Positions 1-11,670 of a DNA stretch of 64,000 bases are shown piece after piece; the stretch's first letter is position 1, and every line of letters starts with the position of its first letter. The stretch is from Mycobacterium sp. GA-0227b (lineage in GTDB: Bacteria > Actinomycetota > Actinomycetes > Mycobacteriales > Mycobacteriaceae): positions 495,937 to 559,936 of the forward strand of contig NZ_LQIK01000001.1 in the NCBI RefSeq assembly GCF_001499855.1, given 5' to 3'. The notes below the pieces were generated by a model, which saw only the letters and a list, made by a program, of their open reading frames with translations, made no database searches and was not told the DNA's origin. The translations under genes were made by a program, and so were the position numbers.

Positions 1-515
1 ACGCGGGCTGGTCGTCGTGCTTCCGCCGGGAGGCGGGCAGCCACGGCAAGGACACCCGCGGCATCATCCGGGTGCACCAGTTCGACAAGGTCGAGGGATT
101 CGTCTACTGCAAGCCCGAGGACGCCGAGGCCGAACACGACCGGCTGCTGGGCTGGCAGCGCGAGATGCTGGCCAAGATCGAGGTGCCCTACCGCATCGTC
201 GACATCGCCGCGGGTGACCTCGGATCGTCGGCGGCACGCAAATTCGATTGCGAGGCTTGGTTTCCCACGCAGCGCACCTACCGCGAGCTGACCTCGACGT
301 CGAATTGCACGACGTTCCAGGCGCGCCGGTTGGCGGTGCGGTACCGCGACGAGAACGGACGGCCGCAGACGGCGGCCACGCTCAACGGTACGTTCGCGAC
401 GACGCGGTGGCTGGTGGCGATTCTGGAGAACCATCAGCAGCCCGACGGCAGCGTCCGCGTCCCAGAAGCGTTGGTGCCCTTCGTCGGAACCGAACTGCTG
501 ACGCCGGCCAAGTGA
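1..515 (+). CDS. serS: Seryl-tRNA synthetase, C-terminal part (5' end outside window)
   Basis: Only the last ~170 codons are present; the reading frame is open from base 3 and stops at TGA 513-515. The protein charges tRNA-Ser with serine in the cytoplasm. The visible part is the end of the class II catalytic core: the characteristic SerRS segment [11 protein letters not shown], with the ATP-binding motif 3 arginines, and the conserved tail around [17 protein letters not shown] followed by VPEALVPF. The family ends just after this proline-containing tail, so the C-terminus is complete. The next gene is convergent, with 25 bp between stop codons. In M. tuberculosis serS (Rv3834c) is far from the Rv3819 homologue found next to it here, because the sulfolipid region lies between them. 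Confidence 0.96.
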   Translation, partial: AGWSSCFRREAGSHGKDTRGIIRVHQFDKVEGFVYCKPEDAEAEHDRLLGWQREMLAKIEVPYRIVDIAAGDLGSSAARKFDCEAWFPTQRTYRELTSTSNCTTFQARRLAVRYRDENGRPQTAATLNGTFATTRWLVAILENHQQPDGSVRVPEALVPFVGTELLTPAK

Positions 516-540
516 GCGTCGCTTGTGGCGTCGTTCGCGC

Positions 541-876
541 CTAGCCGTTCAGCAGTTTGTCGAGGCTCGCGAGGAACTCGGTGGGCCGCTGGGGCGTGAA
601 CGCGGGTTTGGGTCGCGCGCCCGGAACGTCGAGCGTCACCAAAGTCGACTTGATCGGTCGCCACACGTCGAGCGGCAGCCAGCGCCGCAGGTCCGAGCTG
701 CCCCAGATGCGGAACCGCTGGGTGAACATGCCCAGCGGCTCGGCCTTGTATCCGCGGATCGACCGCAGCGGAATGATCTTCGAGGTGCCCGACGGAAAGT
801 GATAGCGGCGCAGCGTGATCGCCTCACGGTCGAGCTGGATCATCCCATCGTCGTAAAACTGTTGCGGGGCCGTCAT
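541..876 (-). CDS. Conserved mycobacterial hypothetical protein (Rv3819-like)
   Basis: A 111-residue protein with ATG start at 876, 7 bp downstream of the MBL-Rieske gene, so probably the last gene of that minus-strand operon. It has no signal peptide, membrane segment or metal-binding motif. The sequence is rich in Arg, Trp and Phe (for example SSDLRRWLPLDVW), and the pattern of short beta-strand-like stretches suggests a small beta-rich fold, but no family is recognised. Its size and position next to the MBL-Rieske gene match M. tuberculosis Rv3819 (known synteny). Function unknown. Confidence 0.75.
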   Translation of the reverse strand: MTAPQQFYDDGMIQLDREAITLRRYHFPSGTSKIIPLRSIRGYKAEPLGMFTQRFRIWGSSDLRRWLPLDVWRPIKSTLVTLDVPGARPKPAFTPQRPTEFLASLDKLLNG

Positions 877-883
877 TTCCGTG

Positions 884-2434
884 TCATTTCCGGGTGCACC
901 TCAACTCGTGACCCTTGGTGGTCAGGCAGCGGCCGTTCTGCAGGTTCCACTGCCAGCCGTGCAGGTTGCAGGTCAGTGTCGACCCCTCGACCACACCGAA
1001 TTTCGACAGGTCTGCCTTCAAGTGCGGGCACCGTCGTTGAATCTCCCAGCCGTCCAGCGTGATCGTGGACGAGTCGTCATGGGCCTCGGCGAACCACCCG
1101 TCGGCGTAAGCGATCCGCTCGTCGGTCAGGCACTTGAAGAATGTGTACAGGTACTCGTTGTAGCCGCCGACCCGCCAGGCCCGAAACCGGGTCGACAGGA
1201 AGATGGTGTTGACCCAGTCGGGTTCGTTGTCCCGCAGCACGGTGCGCACCAGCTCCGGCGCAATCGCGAAGCCGTAGCGAAACTTCTCGTCGGGAATCGG
1301 TTCGCGCACAACCCGTTTCGGGAAATCGAGGATCACCGTCTCGGGACCCAGCCGCAACTCCACCGGGTAGCCGATACCGTCGCAGATCTGATCGGTCTGG
1401 ATCATGATCGGCTCGAAGACCGTGCGCAGCGGTTCCAGCAGCGGCTCGCCCGCCGCGGGCGCCCAATTAGCCTTCTCCGCGGCCAGCACCGGCGCCATCC
1501 GCTCGGCGTAGTCGGCGATGTAGTCGGCCTTGCCGGTCGTGAAGATCGCCTGCACCTGGTCGTCGGGCAGCGGATGGGTCAGCGAATCCAGTTGCGAGCC
1601 GGTGAAAGTCGCCGTCGACCCCGGGATCATCAGCAGGCCACCCTGATGGCCGTGCGCGCGCAGCTGATCCAGGAACACCGCCTGGTCGGGAAAGATGTTG
1701 GCCGGATCGCCATGGTCGTCGTTCAGCTGGCGCAGGTCCGGATCGAGGAAGCACGGCGGGCCCGCCGACGGGACGACCCAGGTGGCGCCGACCTGCGCGA
1801 TGTACTGGCGGCACCGGTCCATCTGGCGCTGCCGCTTCTGGATGCCGAACGCCTCCTTGGCGCGGGCGGGCATGTCGTAGACCATCGGGTACCAGATGGC
1901 GCCGGAGTACTGCAGCATGTGCACGTCGACGTGGCCGAAGTCGGCGTGCACCACGTCGAGGTCGACGGGCCGCGCGTCGTTCATATTGAAAGCGGTGGTC
2001 ACGCCATCCGATACCACGAGTCCGGAGTCACCGATCGGACCGTCGGCCGGGGCACGCAGCGCGATGATCATCACCTTGAGATCGCCGCGCGGGCCGGTGA
2101 CGGTGTGCGTGACCGAATCCGTCGTCTCGAAGAACCGGTGGAAGCCGAGCTTTTCGAGTTCGCGTCGCAGATCGGGCACCGGATAGTCCGGCAGCAACAC
2201 GACCGCGTCCTTGTTGACGTGTCTGCGCAGTAGCCGCGGATCGAAGTGGTCGCGGTGCAGGTGTGAGACGTACAGGTAGTCGCAGTCGCCGAGCGCGTCC
2301 CAGTCCAACGCGCTGTTGTCGGGGAACGGGAACCACGACGCGAAGTAGGCGGGGTTGACCCAGGGGTCGCACAAGATGCTTCCGGCCTGGGTATCGATGC
2401 GAAAACCCGCGTGCCCGACGCTCGTGACCTGCAC
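884..2434 (-). CDS. Metallo-beta-lactamase-fold / Rieske [2Fe-2S] fusion protein (Rv3818-like)
   Basis: 516 residues from GTG 2434; an AAAGGG ribosome site lies 6 nt upstream, and longer upstream start choices run into the neighbouring gene. Residues ~1-240 are a metallo-beta-lactamase fold of the UlaG type (VSHLHRDHFDP, an HxHxDH-like metal site). The C-terminal ~80 residues are a Rieske domain with ligands CPH (Cys469, His471) and CNLH (Cys489, His492). This domain pair recalls CMP-Neu5Ac hydroxylase, which joins the same two folds in the opposite order; this comparison is inference. An electron-transfer or hydroxylase role in lipid or sugar modification is plausible but unproven. It lies between the phosphotransferase gene upstream and the Rv3819-like gene downstream on the same strand. 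Confidence 0.88.
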   Translation of the reverse strand: MQVTSVGHAGFRIDTQAGSILCDPWVNPAYFASWFPFPDNSALDWDALGDCDYLYVSHLHRDHFDPRLLRRHVNKDAVVLLPDYPVPDLRRELEKLGFHRFFETTDSVTHTVTGPRGDLKVMIIALRAPADGPIGDSGLVVSDGVTTAFNMNDARPVDLDVVHADFGHVDVHMLQYSGAIWYPMVYDMPARAKEAFGIQKRQRQMDRCRQYIAQVGATWVVPSAGPPCFLDPDLRQLNDDHGDPANIFPDQAVFLDQLRAHGHQGGLLMIPGSTATFTGSQLDSLTHPLPDDQVQAIFTTGKADYIADYAERMAPVLAAEKANWAPAAGEPLLEPLRTVFEPIMIQTDQICDGIGYPVELRLGPETVILDFPKRVVREPIPDEKFRYGFAIAPELVRTVLRDNEPDWVNTIFLSTRFRAWRVGGYNEYLYTFFKCLTDERIAYADGWFAEAHDDSSTITLDGWEIQRRCPHLKADLSKFGVVEGSTLTCNLHGWQWNLQNGRCLTTKGHELRCTRK

Positions 2435-2472
2435 AAATACCCTTTCTGTGGGATGTGGCGCTCGCGAAGAGT

Positions 2473-3183
2473 CTAGCCCGCCGGCAGGTCCTGATCGTCG
2501 TCGTAGGCGTCCCACGCGCGCCTGTAGTAGCCGATGCGCTCGTCGTCGGCCGCGACGCCGTACGCCTCGAGCAGTAGTTCCTGGAAACCGCCGGGGCCCT
2601 CGGTGGGGAAGTTCCAGTCCAGCGACATCGTCGCGATGGCCAGGTCGGCCCAGCGGTCGGCGACTCCGAGGTCGCCGAGGTCGACGTGCCCGCTGAACGC
2701 GCCGTCGTCGGCCATCAGAGTGTTCGGGGAGCAGGCGTCGCCGTGGCACACCACGAGCCGGTCGGCCGGTGGCGCGTCGACCGGCACCCAGGACGGCCTG
2801 CCGAACGGGCAGTCCCCGACCGGCAGCGCGTCGTGCAAGCGCCGCAGCCCTTGCCCGATTGCGCGGGCGGCGGTTTCAGGTTCGTCGGCCCAGCGGGGAT
2901 CCACTGCGGAGCGACCCGTCAGGCGCGCGGTGTGCAGCCAGCCCGGCCCGGACGCCAACACTTCGGGTACCGGCGTGTAGCGCCCCGCCCAGCGCAACCG
3001 CGGCACCTCTGCGGCCAATAGGTGCGCGTAGGCGTCGGGGTACACCTTGACGAACTCCGCGCCGCCGTCGATCTCGAAAGTGACGCCCCCGAGCTCGTTG
3101 ATCCAGACGGCACGCACCGGGCGGTCCGCCGAGATCGAGGCGACGAGGGCGGGAACTGGCACGGGTTCGCCGGGTCGGGTCAC
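2473..3183 (-). CDS. Aminoglycoside-phosphotransferase-family kinase (Rv3817-like)
   Basis: 236 residues from GTG 3183. The kinase-like fold is seen in the catalytic loop VCHGDACSPNTL (HGDxxxxN) near residue 155 and the metal-binding HVDLGDLGVADRWADLA. The length and motif set match APH(3')-type aminoglycoside phosphotransferases. In mycobacteria this chromosomal homologue (Rv3817) has no proven resistance role, so the substrate may be another small molecule. It is transcribed divergently from the PlsC gene with only 18 bp between start codons, and heads the operon with the MBL-Rieske gene (38 bp gap). The much longer upstream open frame is only the antisense of the acyltransferase gene. Confidence 0.88.
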   Translation of the reverse strand: MTRPGEPVPVPALVASISADRPVRAVWINELGGVTFEIDGGAEFVKVYPDAYAHLLAAEVPRLRWAGRYTPVPEVLASGPGWLHTARLTGRSAVDPRWADEPETAARAIGQGLRRLHDALPVGDCPFGRPSWVPVDAPPADRLVVCHGDACSPNTLMADDGAFSGHVDLGDLGVADRWADLAIATMSLDWNFPTEGPGGFQELLLEAYGVAADDERIGYYRRAWDAYDDDQDLPAG

Positions 3184-3188
3184 GCGAC

Positions 3189-3194
3189 TAGGCT
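3189..3194 (+). promoter_or_regulatory. -10 element TAGGCT before PlsC copy 1
   Basis: TANNNT hexamer 7 nt before GTG 3202, consistent with a leaderless mRNA. Confidence 0.45.
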
Positions 3195-3201
3195 GCCTGA
3201 T

Positions 3202-3978
3202 GTGGAACCGGTATACGGCACCGTCATCCAGCTGGCGCGGCTGCTGTGGCGCGTGCAGGGGCTGAAGTTCACGGTCACCGGCGTGGAGAACCTGCCGGCC
3301 ACCGGCGGCGCGGTGATCGCGATCAACCACACCAGCTACTTCGACTTCACATTCGCGGGGTTGCCCGCCTACCGGCAGGGGCAGGGCCGCAAGGTCCGCT
3401 TCATGGCCAAGAAAGAGGTCTTCGACCACAAGATCACCGGACCGCTCATGCGCAGCCTGCGCCACATCGAGGTGGACCGCGACAGCGGCGCGGGGTCCTT
3501 CGACGAGGCCTGCCGCAAACTCAAGGAGGGTGAGTGGGTCGGCGTCTACCCCGAGGCCACCATCAGCCGCAGCTTCGAGATCAAGGCGTTCAAGTCCGGT
3601 GCCGCCCGCATGGCGATCGCCGCCGACGTGCCGATCGTTCCGCATGTCGTCTGGGGTGCGCAGCGCATCTGGACCAAGGGCCATCCGAAGAAGATGTGGC
3701 GGCCCAAGGTGCCGATCTCGGTCGCGGTCGGTGAACCGATCGAGCCGACGCTGCCCGCAGCCGAGCTGACCGCGCTGCTGCACTCGCGGATGCAGCACTT
3801 GTTGGAGCGGGTGCAGGACGCCTACGGTCCGCACCCGCCCGGCGAGTTCTGGGTGCCGCACCGGCTGGGCGGGGGAGCCCCGACGCTGGCCGAGGCCAAC
3901 CGGATGGACGCCGAGGAGGCGCTCGAGAAGGCCGCCAGGCGCGCGCAGCGTCCCGACGCCAGCGGAGCACCGGGGTAA
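3202..3978 (+). CDS. PlsC-type 1-acylglycerol-phosphate acyltransferase, copy 1 (Rv3816c/Rv3815c-like)
   Basis: 258 residues from GTG 3202. The acyltransferase signatures are clear: NHTSYFDF (HX4D, catalytic His-Asp) near residue 44 and GVYPEATISRS (glycerophosphate-binding block III) near residue 116. No transmembrane segment is obvious, so it is probably a peripheral membrane enzyme that acylates lysophosphatidate or a related acceptor. The next gene is a close paralogue 5 bp downstream; the shared motifs, including FWVPxRLGGGAPTL near the C-terminus, show a tandem duplication. M. tuberculosis has three such genes in a row (Rv3814c-Rv3816c) and this window has two. A TANNNT element 7 nt upstream suggests a leaderless mRNA. 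Confidence 0.93.
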   Translation: MEPVYGTVIQLARLLWRVQGLKFTVTGVENLPATGGAVIAINHTSYFDFTFAGLPAYRQGQGRKVRFMAKKEVFDHKITGPLMRSLRHIEVDRDSGAGSFDEACRKLKEGEWVGVYPEATISRSFEIKAFKSGAARMAIAADVPIVPHVVWGAQRIWTKGHPKKMWRPKVPISVAVGEPIEPTLPAAELTALLHSRMQHLLERVQDAYGPHPPGEFWVPHRLGGGAPTLAEANRMDAEEALEKAARRAQRPDASGAPG

Positions 3979-3983
3979 CCGAC

Positions 3984-4757
3984 ATGGAGCCCGTCTTCTA
4001 CACGCTCGAGGTACTGGTCAAGGCGGCGGTCAGGATCAACGGGATCCAAATCAGCTACCACGGTCTGGACAACATCCCCGCCAGCGGCGGTGCGGTGATC
4101 GCGATCAACCACACCAGCTATGTCGACTGGTTGCCGGCCGCGCTGGCAGCGCATTACCGCAAGCGGCGGCTGCGTTTCATGATCAAAGAAGAGATGCAGC
4201 AGGTGAAGGTCGTCAACTACCTCATCAGCCGCACGGGCACGATCCCGGTGGATCGCACTGCCGGGGCCGGCTCCTACGCCGTCGCCGTGGAGCGGCTGCG
4301 GGCGGGCGAACTCGTCGGCGTCTATCCGGAGGCCACGATCAGTCGCAGCTTCGAGCTCAAGGACTTCAAGACCGGTGCGGCCCGCATGGCGCGGGAGGCC
4401 GATGTGCCGATCGTTCCGCTCATCGTGTGGGGCGCCCAACGGCTCTGGACCAAGGACCATCCGCGGCGCCTTTGGGGTCGGCGGGGCGGCGGCAAGATTC
4501 CGATCACCGTCGAGGTGGGTAAACCCGTGCGGGCCGACGAGACGATGGAGCGGACGTTGCAGAACCTGCGCACGGCGATGACCGAGCTGCTGCACGAGGC
4601 GCAGCGCGACTATCCACTCCCGGAGGGCGCGTTCTGGGTGCCGCGCCGGCTCGGCGGCGGCGCACCGACACTCGACGAGGCCAAAGCGCTCGACGAGGCG
4701 GAACTGGCCGAGCGGGCCCGCAAGCGCGCAGAGCGGGAAGCCAAGAGTCGCCGGTGA
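3984..4757 (+). CDS. PlsC-type 1-acylglycerol-phosphate acyltransferase, copy 2
   Basis: 257 residues from ATG 3984, starting 5 bp after the paralogue's stop and so in the same operon. It has NHTSYVDW (HX4D), the central GTIPVDRTAGAGS segment and GVYPEATISRS. The Arg/Lys/Glu-rich C-terminal tail (residues ~235-257) is probably a basic, membrane-associating helix. The two copies share all catalytic motifs but differ between them, so different acyl or acceptor preferences are likely (inference). Confidence 0.93.
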   Translation: MEPVFYTLEVLVKAAVRINGIQISYHGLDNIPASGGAVIAINHTSYVDWLPAALAAHYRKRRLRFMIKEEMQQVKVVNYLISRTGTIPVDRTAGAGSYAVAVERLRAGELVGVYPEATISRSFELKDFKTGAARMAREADVPIVPLIVWGAQRLWTKDHPRRLWGRRGGGKIPITVEVGKPVRADETMERTLQNLRTAMTELLHEAQRDYPLPEGAFWVPRRLGGGAPTLDEAKALDEAELAERARKRAEREAKSRR

Positions 4758-4788
4758 CACCGGTGAGGAGCGAAGGCGGATCGCCGCG

Positions 4789-5604
4789 ATGACTTTGCCA
4801 TTGCTGATTGCGTCCGACGTCGATGGCACGTTGCTGGACGACGACGAGAAGGTCTCCCCGCGCACCCGAGCGGCGGTCAGCGCCGCGGTCGCGGCGGGTA
4901 CGAGGTTCGTGCTGGCCACCGGGCGCCCGCCGCGGTGGGTGCAGCCCGTCGTCGACGAGCTGGGCTTCGCGCCGATGGCGGTGTGCGCCAACGGTGCGGT
5001 GATCTACGACCCGGCCACCGACCGGATCGTGTCCGCCCGCACATTGACCACCGACGTGCTCGGCGAACTCGCCGACATCGCGACACGGGCGATCCCGGGC
5101 GCGGGCCTGGCCGTCGAGCGGGTGGGCCGCAGCGCCCATGACGCCGCCACCCCGCAGTTCGTCAGCTCACCCGGCTACGAACACGCGTGGCTCAATCCGG
5201 ACAACACCGAGGTGTCCCTCGAGGATCTGCTCAGCGCACCCGCGGTCAAGCTACTCATCCGCAAGGCGGGCGCACGCAGCGCCGACATGGCCGCCGAGCT
5301 CGCCAAACACGTTGGGCCACAGGGCGACATCACCTACTCCACCAACAACGGCCTGGTCGAGATCATGCCGGTCGGCATCAGCAAGGCCACCGGCGTGGAG
5401 GAGCTGGCCCGCCCGCTCGGCATCACCGCCGGGGAGATCGTGACGTTCGGCGATATGCCCAACGACGTGCCGATGCTGCAATGGGCCGGGCTGGGTGTCG
5501 CCATGGGACATGCTCATCCGGACGCGTTGGCCGCAGCCGACGAGATCACCTCGACCAACAACGACGACGGTGTCGCGCGGGTGCTCGAGCGGTGGTGGAT
5601 GTAG
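4789..5604 (+). CDS. HAD-superfamily Cof-type phosphatase (Rv3813c-like)
   Basis: 271 residues. HAD motif I is ASDVDGTLLDDD (nucleophile and acid/base Asp) at residues ~6-17, and motif IV is FGDMPNDVPML near residue 221; the alpha/beta cap between them is of the IIB (Cof) type. Such enzymes dephosphorylate small metabolites, such as sugar phosphates or flavin and pyridoxal phosphates; the substrate here is unknown. It starts 31 bp after the second acyltransferase, so the three probably share a transcript. It ends 8 bp from the convergent amidase gene. In M. tuberculosis PE_PGRS62 (Rv3812) lies at this junction; it is absent here. Confidence 0.92.
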   Translation: MTLPLLIASDVDGTLLDDDEKVSPRTRAAVSAAVAAGTRFVLATGRPPRWVQPVVDELGFAPMAVCANGAVIYDPATDRIVSARTLTTDVLGELADIATRAIPGAGLAVERVGRSAHDAATPQFVSSPGYEHAWLNPDNTEVSLEDLLSAPAVKLLIRKAGARSADMAAELAKHVGPQGDITYSTNNGLVEIMPVGISKATGVEELARPLGITAGEIVTFGDMPNDVPMLQWAGLGVAMGHAHPDALAAADEITSTNNDDGVARVLERWWM

Positions 5605-5612
5605 CGGCGCAA

Positions 5613-7235
5613 TCAACTGCTGATCGGCGGTGTGAACCGTTCGAGCTGCACGGGCGCCGTGTCGGCCGTCGGCTGCGGTAGCTCCACCGGGATGCCGTCG
5701 AACACCCGTGTGACGGTGCCGTTCTCGCGGTCGAGGTTCAGTGTGCCGTGCTGGAAGTTCTGCACAATCCATTGCGGCTCTTGGATTTCCGCGCTCGTCG
5801 GCAATCCGAGCGCGCCACGCTCGAAACCCAGTGCGCCCCAGGCTTTGTAGATTTCGCCGGTGACCGGTTGGGCGCCGCTCTGTGGTGACCAGTACACCGC
5901 GCCGTGTTCGAACGTGACGTAGCGGGCGCCGCCCTCGCCGGCGGCTTCCAAGGACGTCGGTCTGCCCAGTGGGCTCTTCATTGCACCCATCGCCTCCCAC
6001 CGCGCGAAAATGGCGCCCCCACGCAGTGATTCGGACAGGTCGTCGGGGCCGGGCGGGTGGTTGAACCGGGCGGCGATGTCGCGGATGTGGTCCATCAGGG
6101 CATACGCCGCATTGCCGGGGCACTCCGTGGCGCCGACGTCGCGGTGGGTGAAGATCGCGGGCAGCTTCGGTGTCGCACCCGTCGGGAACGCCGAAAACGA
6201 CCCACCCGAGGAGGCCAGCACCACAGTGCCGCGCGGATCGACGTGATCCAGTCCGAGTCGCCACCCGAGCAATCGAGCGGTGGTGCGCAACTGGATCGGT
6301 GTCGGCGGGACCACCTCGAAGTTGCCCATCATCGCCACACCCCAGGTGTCGCGGTTGAAGCCGCCGGTGTGCGCGCCCTCGACCGGTTTGGTGATGCCGC
6401 CCGCGCGCCCCTCGAAGACCTGTCCGTACTTGTCGACCAGCGCGTTGTATGCGATGTCGCACCAGCCCAGCGTTCTGGTGTGGTACTCGTAGACCGATCG
6501 GACGATGCCCGCGGAATCCTGGGGCGCGTATTCGTTGCTCCCGGCCGTGTGGTGCACGATTCCGGCTCGAATTCCCAAGTCGTAGCGCGGCTCTCCGCAC
6601 CGCATCGATTCGTCGGCGCCCCACTGCGATCGGTTGATGATGTTCGGCGGCACGCCCGGCGCGTTGACCGCCGACGGCGGCGGCAGCGTGTCGACCGGCG
6701 GCGCCTGCGGCGGGCTGATCAACACGGCGTTCAGGTTCTGCCCGATGGACTGCTCCACGCTGGCCGGCAGGTAACCGAGGCCGGGCCCCTGCGCGGGCGC
6801 CGGCTCCGGGGTCGTGGCCGCATCGGGCGGCCGGGTCACGGCGATCTGCACGGTGGTGGTGCGCCCGACGAACACCGGCTCGGTGCCGACCGGGCCGGCA
6901 GCGGGGGCGTCCGGGCCGACGCCCTCGAGGGGCTCGGCCTCGTACCACGGCCCCCACGTTCCGTCGGCCTTCTTGGCCCGCACCCGGGCGGTGGTGCCGG
7001 CGAAGTCGTCTGCGGTCAGCGCGACCAATGAGAACGGCGTGTCCTGATGGATCTCGCGGATCGTCTCTCCGCCCGCGAGGCCGGTCAGCGGTTGCTGCGC
7101 GAGCCGGGGCGCCTCCGGGGCCGTCGCCCGGTCCGGTCCGTCACCCGGTAGGCCGTAGAGCGCCATCGGCAGCATCACGACCGTCGCCGCCAGGGCGGTG
7201 AAGATCAGCGACGGCGTGGGACGGCGAGTCGGCAC
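5613..7235 (-). CDS. Exported N-acetylmuramoyl-L-alanine amidase / PGRP-domain protein with LGFP repeats (Rv3811-like)
   Basis: 540 residues from GTG 7235. An N-terminal hydrophobic stretch (residues ~8-30) is a signal peptide or anchor, followed by a Pro/Ala-rich linker. A peptidoglycan-recognition/amidase domain spans ~205-365: RSQWGADESMRC, the zinc-binding HHTAGSNEY, and later HRDVGATECPGN, which supplies the second His and the catalytic-site Cys. The C-terminal ~150 residues carry LGFP-type repeats (GxLGxPTS), which in mycolata bind the cell wall. The likely role is cleavage of, or docking to, peptidoglycan outside the membrane. A leaderless promoter candidate sits 6 nt upstream. Confidence 0.92.
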   Translation of the reverse strand: MPTRRPTPSLIFTALAATVVMLPMALYGLPGDGPDRATAPEAPRLAQQPLTGLAGGETIREIHQDTPFSLVALTADDFAGTTARVRAKKADGTWGPWYEAEPLEGVGPDAPAAGPVGTEPVFVGRTTTVQIAVTRPPDAATTPEPAPAQGPGLGYLPASVEQSIGQNLNAVLISPPQAPPVDTLPPPSAVNAPGVPPNIINRSQWGADESMRCGEPRYDLGIRAGIVHHTAGSNEYAPQDSAGIVRSVYEYHTRTLGWCDIAYNALVDKYGQVFEGRAGGITKPVEGAHTGGFNRDTWGVAMMGNFEVVPPTPIQLRTTARLLGWRLGLDHVDPRGTVVLASSGGSFSAFPTGATPKLPAIFTHRDVGATECPGNAAYALMDHIRDIAARFNHPPGPDDLSESLRGGAIFARWEAMGAMKSPLGRPTSLEAAGEGGARYVTFEHGAVYWSPQSGAQPVTGEIYKAWGALGFERGALGLPTSAEIQEPQWIVQNFQHGTLNLDRENGTVTRVFDGIPVELPQPTADTAPVQLERFTPPISS

Positions 7236-7241
7236 GGACCG

Positions 7242-7247
7242 ATGTTA
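7242..7247 (-). promoter_or_regulatory. -10 element TAACAT before amidase gene
   Basis: TANNNT on the minus strand, 6 nt before GTG 7235; leaderless start is likely. Confidence 0.45.
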
Positions 7248-7365
7248 CGTATGTGTCAGTTGTTGCTTGTGGTACGACACGGCCCGGAGCCGCACCAAAA
7301 TCAACGGCGACCTGCACCGGCACCGCAGAGCCGCCGGCTTCTGCGGTGCCGTCTGGTGGCAGGTC

Positions 7366-8295
7366 TCAGGCGCCGGGTGCGGGCGGCGCGGGTACCGGCG
7401 GTGCGGGCACGGCGGCCGGGGCGCCCGGCGGTTTCACCGCCGACATGATCGCCGGCATCACCATGCCTTTGAGCAGGTCGATCGCCTGTCCCGCGCCGAG
7501 TTGTTCGGCCATGCTCGACAGCTCGCCGACGATCCCGCCACTGCCTCCGCTGGTCGCCGCGGGCATCGTCGCCAGCGACGGGTCGCCGAGGATCGGGTAC
7601 GTGCCGGCGGCCGGATCCAGCCCGATGGGCGCCGCAATGGGCACCTCACCAGGGGCCGGCAGGCCCGTGGTCGACGAGATCGGCGTGGTGCCCAGTGCCG
7701 GGTCGGTCAGCGCTGGCGGCGTGGACAGGCCCGGAGTCGTCAGGCTGCCGGTGTCTCCGGTCGGGCTGGTCAGCCCGGGGCTGGTCAGCGAGGGGCTGGT
7801 CAGCGCCGGATTGGTCAAGGCCGGGTCGGTGAGGGACGGGCCGGTGGCGGTGGCCGGCGGGACCGTGGCGCTCGGGGCGGTCAGTCCCGGAGTCGTCAGC
7901 TCGGGTGTGGTGAGCCCGGGCGCGGTCAGGCTCGGAGACGTCAGCTCCGGCGTGGTGAGACCCGGCGTCGTCAGCCCCGGCGAGGTGAGACCGGGCGTCG
8001 TCAGCCCCGGGGAGGTGAGCGTGGTCGGCGCGCTCGCCCCTGTGCCTGTCAACATTCCGGTCGGCATCGGAGGCAGATTGATGCCGAACTGCGAGAGGCC
8101 CTGAGACAGGGCGGACATCAACTCGTTGGGCAGATCGGTGATCATCGCTGCCTGCACGAACTCGCGGTGCTGGGACGCCGGCTCGGTGCTCTCCGACAAC
8201 TCGGTCACGGCGACTACTGCGGCGGGACTCGCGACTGCCAAGGCCAGCACTGCGCTCGTGGCTGTCGACAGCCTGCGTCGACGTCGGTTCGGCAC
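7366..8295 (-). CDS. erp: Exported repetitive protein Erp (PirG)
   Basis: 309 residues from GTG 8295, preceded by a strong GAGGAG ribosome site 7 nt upstream. A basic start (RRRRR) and hydrophobic core (~residues 10-32) form the signal peptide. The middle (~95-203) consists of about fifteen PxLT units, mostly TTPGLT/TSPGLT with PELT, PALT and PSLT variants. The C-terminus has a helical segment, then a Pro/Ala tail with a hydrophobic patch (GMVMPAIMSAV). Erp is a cell-surface virulence and growth factor in M. tuberculosis whose repeat number varies between species; it is placed next to glf there too. It is divergent from glf, 232 bp apart. Confidence 0.95.
   Translation of the reverse strand: MPNRRRRRLSTATSAVLALAVASPAAVVAVTELSESTEPASQHREFVQAAMITDLPNELMSALSQGLSQFGINLPPMPTGMLTGTGASAPTTLTSPGLTTPGLTSPGLTTPGLTTPELTSPSLTAPGLTTPELTTPGLTAPSATVPPATATGPSLTDPALTNPALTSPSLTSPGLTSPTGDTGSLTTPGLSTPPALTDPALGTTPISSTTGLPAPGEVPIAAPIGLDPAAGTYPILGDPSLATMPAATSGGSGGIVGELSSMAEQLGAGQAIDLLKGMVMPAIMSAVKPPGAPAAVPAPPVPAPPAPGA
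7686..8013 (-). repeat. Coding repeats of Erp (PxLT units)
   Basis: About fifteen 15-bp-type units in the central part of erp, imperfect at DNA level; the approximate borders follow the first and last PxLT unit. Confidence 0.8.
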
Positions 8296-8443
8296 GGAAG
8301 TCTCCTCAATACATGGGCTACATCTGTTAGGCGGTCTGCTGGGTCGCGCTAGGCGATTCAGGTGAACCACCCAGGTCGTGCGCTGCCGGCACGGGATGCC
8401 GACGTGAACGACGGTACTGGTGTGACTGGTGGGACGAAAGTGA

Positions 8444-11662
<3,219 letters not shown>

Positions 11663-11670
<8 letters not shown>

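Noticed and set aside
881..2233. 450-codon plus-strand open frame
   Set aside because: Antisense of the MBL-Rieske gene, without any recognisable domain or ribosome site.
2473..3861. Long 462-codon version of the phosphotransferase
   Set aside because: The N-terminal 226 codons are antisense to the PlsC gene; the kinase starts at GTG 3183.
7686..8013. Regular short repeats as a CRISPR array
   Set aside because: They encode PxLT units of Erp in frame, with no spacers.
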